From contig OV121088.1 in NCBI GenBank assembly GCA_921293015.1, forward strand, positions 31,843,645-31,907,644: a DNA stretch of 64,000 bases, read 5' to 3'. Under the pieces are notes generated by a model, which was given only the letters and a program-made list of their open reading frames with translations, was not told the DNA's origin and did no database searches. The position numbers and the translations under genes were made by a program. Below are positions 62,518 through 64,000 of this stretch, in pieces; positions within the stretch are counted from its first letter, which is position 1, and every line of letters starts with the position of its first letter. Source of the DNA: Phorcus lineatus. Taxonomy: Eukaryota; Mollusca; Gastropoda; Trochida; Trochidae.

Positions 62518-63963
62518 TATTTACATCAAACGCCTTGATTATGAACAGTGAAAAATATTTATGAACAGATTTGTTATTTGATAAAGAAATATAAAAAATT
62601 TGATATCAAGTTACAAATGCTCATACATTATTTGCTAGAATAATAAATCTTTCTCTTTATATTCTTTATATAGCTATATATATATATTTCATAGATATAT
62701 GTTCACAAAATTTCTATTTGAGGTTGTATTGTCTACATTATTTTAACAATATTCAAATGTGAATGATTCTCAAATATGCATGACTTCTGATCAATTCCTT
62801 GTTCCTTTCGTCATTCCGTATTTATTTTTCATTTTTAGGTAAATTTGATACACATATATGAAATACTTATAACAATTTCATGATATCATTATATATATGT
62901 GAAATCAATGTGAACCACGAAAGATTCTTTAGAAAATATTAGTTAACATCTTTATCATCCCAAGAGGGAAATATTTTATGTATAATTACAATTCTCCAGG
63001 ATTATGATGATTACTCATATTAATATGATTAAAAGAATTACATATTAACATGATTTTTTTAAATAGAATATTTCTATTGCATACATGAAACACATAATGG
63101 TACAACACTGCACTTGGCAGAATCTTACACCACAAGGAATGCTCCAAGGGATAAATGTTTGATGACATTCCTAATATTTATATACCTGTAAACCATCATT
63201 ATTGTTTATTCTTTTTTTATCTTTACCTTTTTGTAGTGATCTGCTTGCTCATTAGTGATGTTTATTTGACTGGTTTACAGAATATGTAAACAGTTCCTTT
63301 TGCCCCCTATTTTTGGTCTTATATGACAATTTCATACTTCATTAACTTATATAAGTGTCAAAAGTATCCTTCCCAGAATTGTTTCTTCGTTACTTTCTTT
63401 GATTTAATTAAATTTGAGCTTCAACAAGTTATTCATCTTTAATAATCCAGGGCAAATATTCTGATTACTATCTACTATACCCTGGAACCAAGGTAAGCTT
63501 GCCTCAATAATTTTGTTACCTCCCTTTGCTGTCCTTTGTGTCAGATCAGTTGTCTATGCTGGGATGTCCAGCATACCGATCAAATGGTTTCAAGCAATAA
63601 AAGCTCCATTTTTATGATAATGTAAAAGCATTGGGAGTTAGGGACTTGGAAAATGTATGTTATTGTTTTAGCAAAGGAAACCTGCCTGTGTTTTGGAAAA
63701 CATATAGGAAAAAATTATTTGATGTATCATTGATGATGATATCGTTGATATTTTTGCCATTTAGGGGCCATGAGGTGTAGGTTGACCTGAGTTTTGGAAT
63801 GTTTGGTGGCAAAGGCACTACCTATAAAACTTCAGAAGGTTGATCATTTCACGCTTGGATCCTGTAGAAATGCTGAAGCTTGATGTCAGTAACAAACAAG
63901 AGTATTTACAGAGCTGAGTATGGTCATCGTTGTCAAAGTCTATATTATTATTCAAAGTATTAA

Positions 63964-64000
63964 AGCCATTTGTACAATATGTCAACTCCCTAATTGATGA
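63964..64000. repeat. Repeat shared with 8069-8107
   Basis: AGCCATTTGTACAATATGTC then AACTCCCTAATTGATGA matches 8071-8107 with one mismatch. The copy is cut by the window edge; the element is unidentified. Confidence 0.7.

Larger units (their letters stand above)
60397..64000. other. 3' flank without recognised gene
   Basis: Apart from the MITE at 61375-61958, microsatellites, and the terminal repeat fragment, this AT-rich stretch shows no exon-like open frame with family homology on either strand. Confidence 0.6.

Noticed and set aside
1..64000. CRISPR arrays, bacterial operons or viral genes
   Set aside because: The window is eukaryotic with spliced genes; direct repeats are minisatellites or transposons, and no viral protein signature was seen in the frames examined.

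Overview
This is a eukaryotic, AT-rich, intron-rich window, most likely from a mollusc. The clearest taxonomic clue is a tRNA-derived SINE family (six or seven copies) whose tail reads like the GCGGCGTTAAAC...AACTCACCTCACC tails common in gastropod and bivalve genomes. The species cannot be named from sequence alone. Only two protein-coding genes are supported. They lie head to head (divergent), about 14.3 kb apart.

Left third (115-16636, minus strand): a complete coding sequence for PUS1, the mitochondrial/nuclear tRNA pseudouridine synthase of the TruA family. I resolved 17 coding exons; every junction is phase-consistent and they sum to 471 codons plus stop. Two introns are unusual. Intron 15 carries a U12-type donor (GTATCCTTC) and a perfect U12 branch site (TTCCTTGAC). 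Intron 5 begins ATAAGT and appears to end in AC, next to a 32-bp minisatellite. The last intron is almost entirely filled by a 3.8-kb element with inverted ends and about 21 copies of a 15-mer, GTCAGTGGTGTAACA.

Middle (16637-30952): intergenic, with no gene I can support. It holds a frame-shifted mariner transposase remnant, a 204-bp mariner deletion derivative, TTAA-flanked MITEs and a hairpin retroposon family, one copy of which is nested in a MITE.

Right half (30953-56544, plus strand): an SH3BP2 (3BP2) adaptor orthologue. A non-coding stretch plus a 37-nt first coding segment is followed by an 11.9-kb intron and 12 further coding exons (390 aa in total). The order is PH domain, acidic tyrosine region, a PxxPxR SH3 ligand, an RGDPDG tankyrase-binding type hexapeptide, and a C-terminal SH2 domain. 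The conserved RxxPDG hexapeptide matches the human cherubism motif class and is the most interesting protein-level observation.

The long introns and the 3' flank (56545-64000) are repeat-rich. They include hAT-type MITEs with 8-bp target duplications, MULE-type foldback elements with 9-10-bp duplications (one appears to have captured a sequence also found 5 kb away), a diverged 175-290-bp tandem array at 58.4-59.9 kb, and a 0.6-kb inverted-repeat MITE at 61.4 kb. The two genes are functionally unrelated: PUS1 acts in RNA modification and SH3BP2 in phosphotyrosine signalling.
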